Shown here: positions 62,394 through 64,000 of the stretch, piece after piece | Position numbering within the stretch: the stretch's first letter is position 1 | Layout of the letters: the number at the start of each line of letters is the position of its first letter | Assembly (NCBI GenBank): GCA_013397455.1 | Contig: VYZB01000172.1 | Span: 915,685-979,684, forward strand | From: Crotophaga sulcirostris | Taxonomy: Eukaryota > Chordata > Aves > Cuculiformes > Crotophagidae | DNA length: 64,000 nt | Direction: 5' to 3' | Translations under genes and position numbers: made by a program | The notes under the pieces: model-generated | What the model saw: only the letters and a program-made list of their open reading frames with translations | Told to the model about the DNA's origin: nothing | Database searches by the model: none

Positions 62394-63427
62394 GATAAAC
62401 CAAGAAAAGTTTTTCACAGGAACATACTGCAATGCTTTCTAGAACAAGTATTCTCATTTACAATTTCTACAGTCACTTAATTAGTGTATAATCCACCCAG
62501 TTTTCACATGTTATCAATTTTTTAATCTTGATGTTATCTTGACATGATTTTGTCAGCTTTCACAAGAGTCTACCAGGTCAACAAAATTCTCCACAGTCAT
62601 CAAAATGTTAGCATTTCCTTGGGTAAGACCTGCCACGTGCATGACTGCCCAGAAGAAAGAAATCCTCTTTATCAAATGGACATTTCAGTTTAGCCAAAGA
62701 ATTATTTATCATATTTTAGTTAATTCATATGAACATTCAGAGAACTTCTACTTTGAAAGATAGGACATACCTCTAGAAATAAGCTGCTGTATCTAAGGAG
62801 GAGTGTCTTTGCTCTGTGGCCATGGATACGGTGAATTTTTCCCAGCTAGGAGAACTGAGAACTTAACCTCAGAATAATTTTCTTCAAATATTTATTCCTG
62901 AGAGATAAAGAGAGAATAACGACATTTGAAACTGCACAGGCAAATCTGATCTTCTCATCCAGGTACTGAGAAATTTCCACTTAGCTACTTACTAACTACC
63001 AGTGCAACACAGTTTATTCTGACCAGAAGATTAAATATATTGGAAGTTTTTGTCACCACAGGACATTAATTTTCTCTTATAAGAGAGAAGTAGTGCTTTG
63101 AAGGCAAGTTTTCCAGTGCTTGTAAACCAGCAGTGATGGCAAACAGGGAGTTCAAATTAATTGCAATCTCCATAGCTTTATTTGGAACACATAGGCATAA
63201 AGTTGACACTTTCTCAGATAAATATGTCTGGGAAAACATACAGGACTTCATCAATTTGAAATAATTGGCAACACTCCAAAGAGAAAATCAAATTTATTTC
63301 ATCCTTGAGACAAAAAAAATCTTCAGTTTGAGTCTCCACAAAGAAATTTGCCTTACAGCGTACAGGCACTGTATGGGTTTTCAGGATGTACCAAAAATTG
63401 GAGTAGACTAACCACCAATAGAACAAT
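62394..63427. other. non-coding DNA, nothing recognised
   Basis: AT-rich sequence between two CR1 copies; no gene or repeat recognised. Confidence 0.5.
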
Positions 63428-64000
63428 GGCAATAATACAGAATGACCTGAATTGGAAGGGACCGACAAGGATCATCAAGTCCAACTCCTGTCCATGCACA
63501 GGACAGCCCAACACTCACACCGTGTGTCTGAGGGCATTGTCCAAATGCTTCTTGAATATTGTCAGGTTGTGACTGCTGCCCTGGGGAGCTGCTCCAGTGC
63601 TCCACCACCACCCTCTGAGTGAAGAACATCTTCCTAATATCCAACCTGAACCTCCCCTGGCACATCTTCCTGCCATTCCCACTAGTCCTATCATAGGTCA
63701 CCACAGAGAAGAGATCAGCACCTGTTTCTCCTCCTTCCCTTGTGAGAAGGCAGTAAACAGCTACGAGGTTCCCCCTCAGTCTCCTCTTCTCCAGGCTGAA
63801 CAGACCAAGTGATTTCAGTCGTTCCTCATACAATTTCCCCTCTAGACCCTTCACCAGCGTTGTGGTCTCCTCTGGGCACTCTCCAGTAGCTTCATGTCCT
63901 TTTTATACTGTGGTGGCACAGTGCGGAGCAGAGCAGGACAATCGCCTCCCTCAGTTGGCTGGCAATGCCATGCTGGATGCACCCCAGGACACAGCTGGCC
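63428..64000 (-). mobile_element. CR1 LINE, 3' part, continues past window end
   Basis: A minus-strand CR1 whose 3' end is near 63428 and whose 5' side runs off the window. ORF2 text includes [24 protein letters not shown] sequence, [34 protein letters not shown] and [15 protein letters not shown]. The 3' UTR reads through GTTGGACTTGATGATCCTTG and GTCCCTTCCAATTCAGG. The terminal octamers are decayed. At 63855-64000 the frame is shifted. Its UTR differs from that of the 9.6-kb copy, so it belongs to another CR1 subfamily. Confidence 0.93.

Noticed and set aside
1..64000. CRISPR arrays, operons or bacterial mobile systems
   Set aside because: No spaced direct repeats, no dense coding; the window is clearly vertebrate nuclear DNA.

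Overview
The window reads as vertebrate nuclear DNA from a bird. It is AT-rich and CpG-poor, has no long open reading frame, and carries several CR1 LINE copies. Their reverse-transcriptase text and 3' tails (octamers of the type ATTCTATG) are hallmarks of avian genomes. A nuclear copy of mitochondrial DNA has tRNA-Thr running straight into control-region-like sequence. That is the rearranged mitochondrial order known from several neoavian lineages (parrots, falcons, cuckoos, woodpeckers, many passerines) and not from chicken. I cannot name the species or a host gene. I recognise no intact protein-coding exon, so the stretch is intergenic or lies inside a large intron.

Layout. 0-9.5 kb: unassigned DNA with the mitochondrial insertion at about 3.39-3.95 kb (last 100 codons of cytochrome b, tRNA-Thr, start of a control region). 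9.57-10.48 kb: 3' part of a CR1 on the minus strand. 13.6 kb: a run of 19 G. 17.63-18.00 kb: a CR1 reverse-transcriptase fragment without its 3' end. 27.7 kb: a CR1 tail. 32.1-32.3 kb: a 100-N assembly gap next to a (GAGAA)n satellite. 35.05-35.52 kb: a broken ERV LTR beside a CR1 fragment. 36.5 and 49.0 kb: two MIR-like ancient SINE fossils. 46.57-47.31 kb: a probable minus-strand solo LTR. 51.59-55.48 kb: a large inverted duplication. 62.2 and 63.4-64.0 kb: two more minus-strand CR1 copies, the last running off the window.

The most unusual structure is the inverted duplication. Two 479-bp arms, 51589-52067 and 55005-55483, face each other across a 2937-bp spacer. My hand alignment gives 440/479 matches with no indel. 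Mismatches are concentrated at the arm ends, and the core has only 2 differences in 186 bp. The arms match none of the CR1, LTR or MIR sequence in the window. A transcript across the locus could fold into a long RNA duplex. Whether this is an unclassified repeat, a local duplication kept alike by gene conversion, or constrained sequence cannot be settled here.

No genes work together as a pathway in this window. Its functional content, if any, is regulatory. A few homeodomain-site-rich AT patches are offered as low-confidence candidates for conserved non-coding elements.
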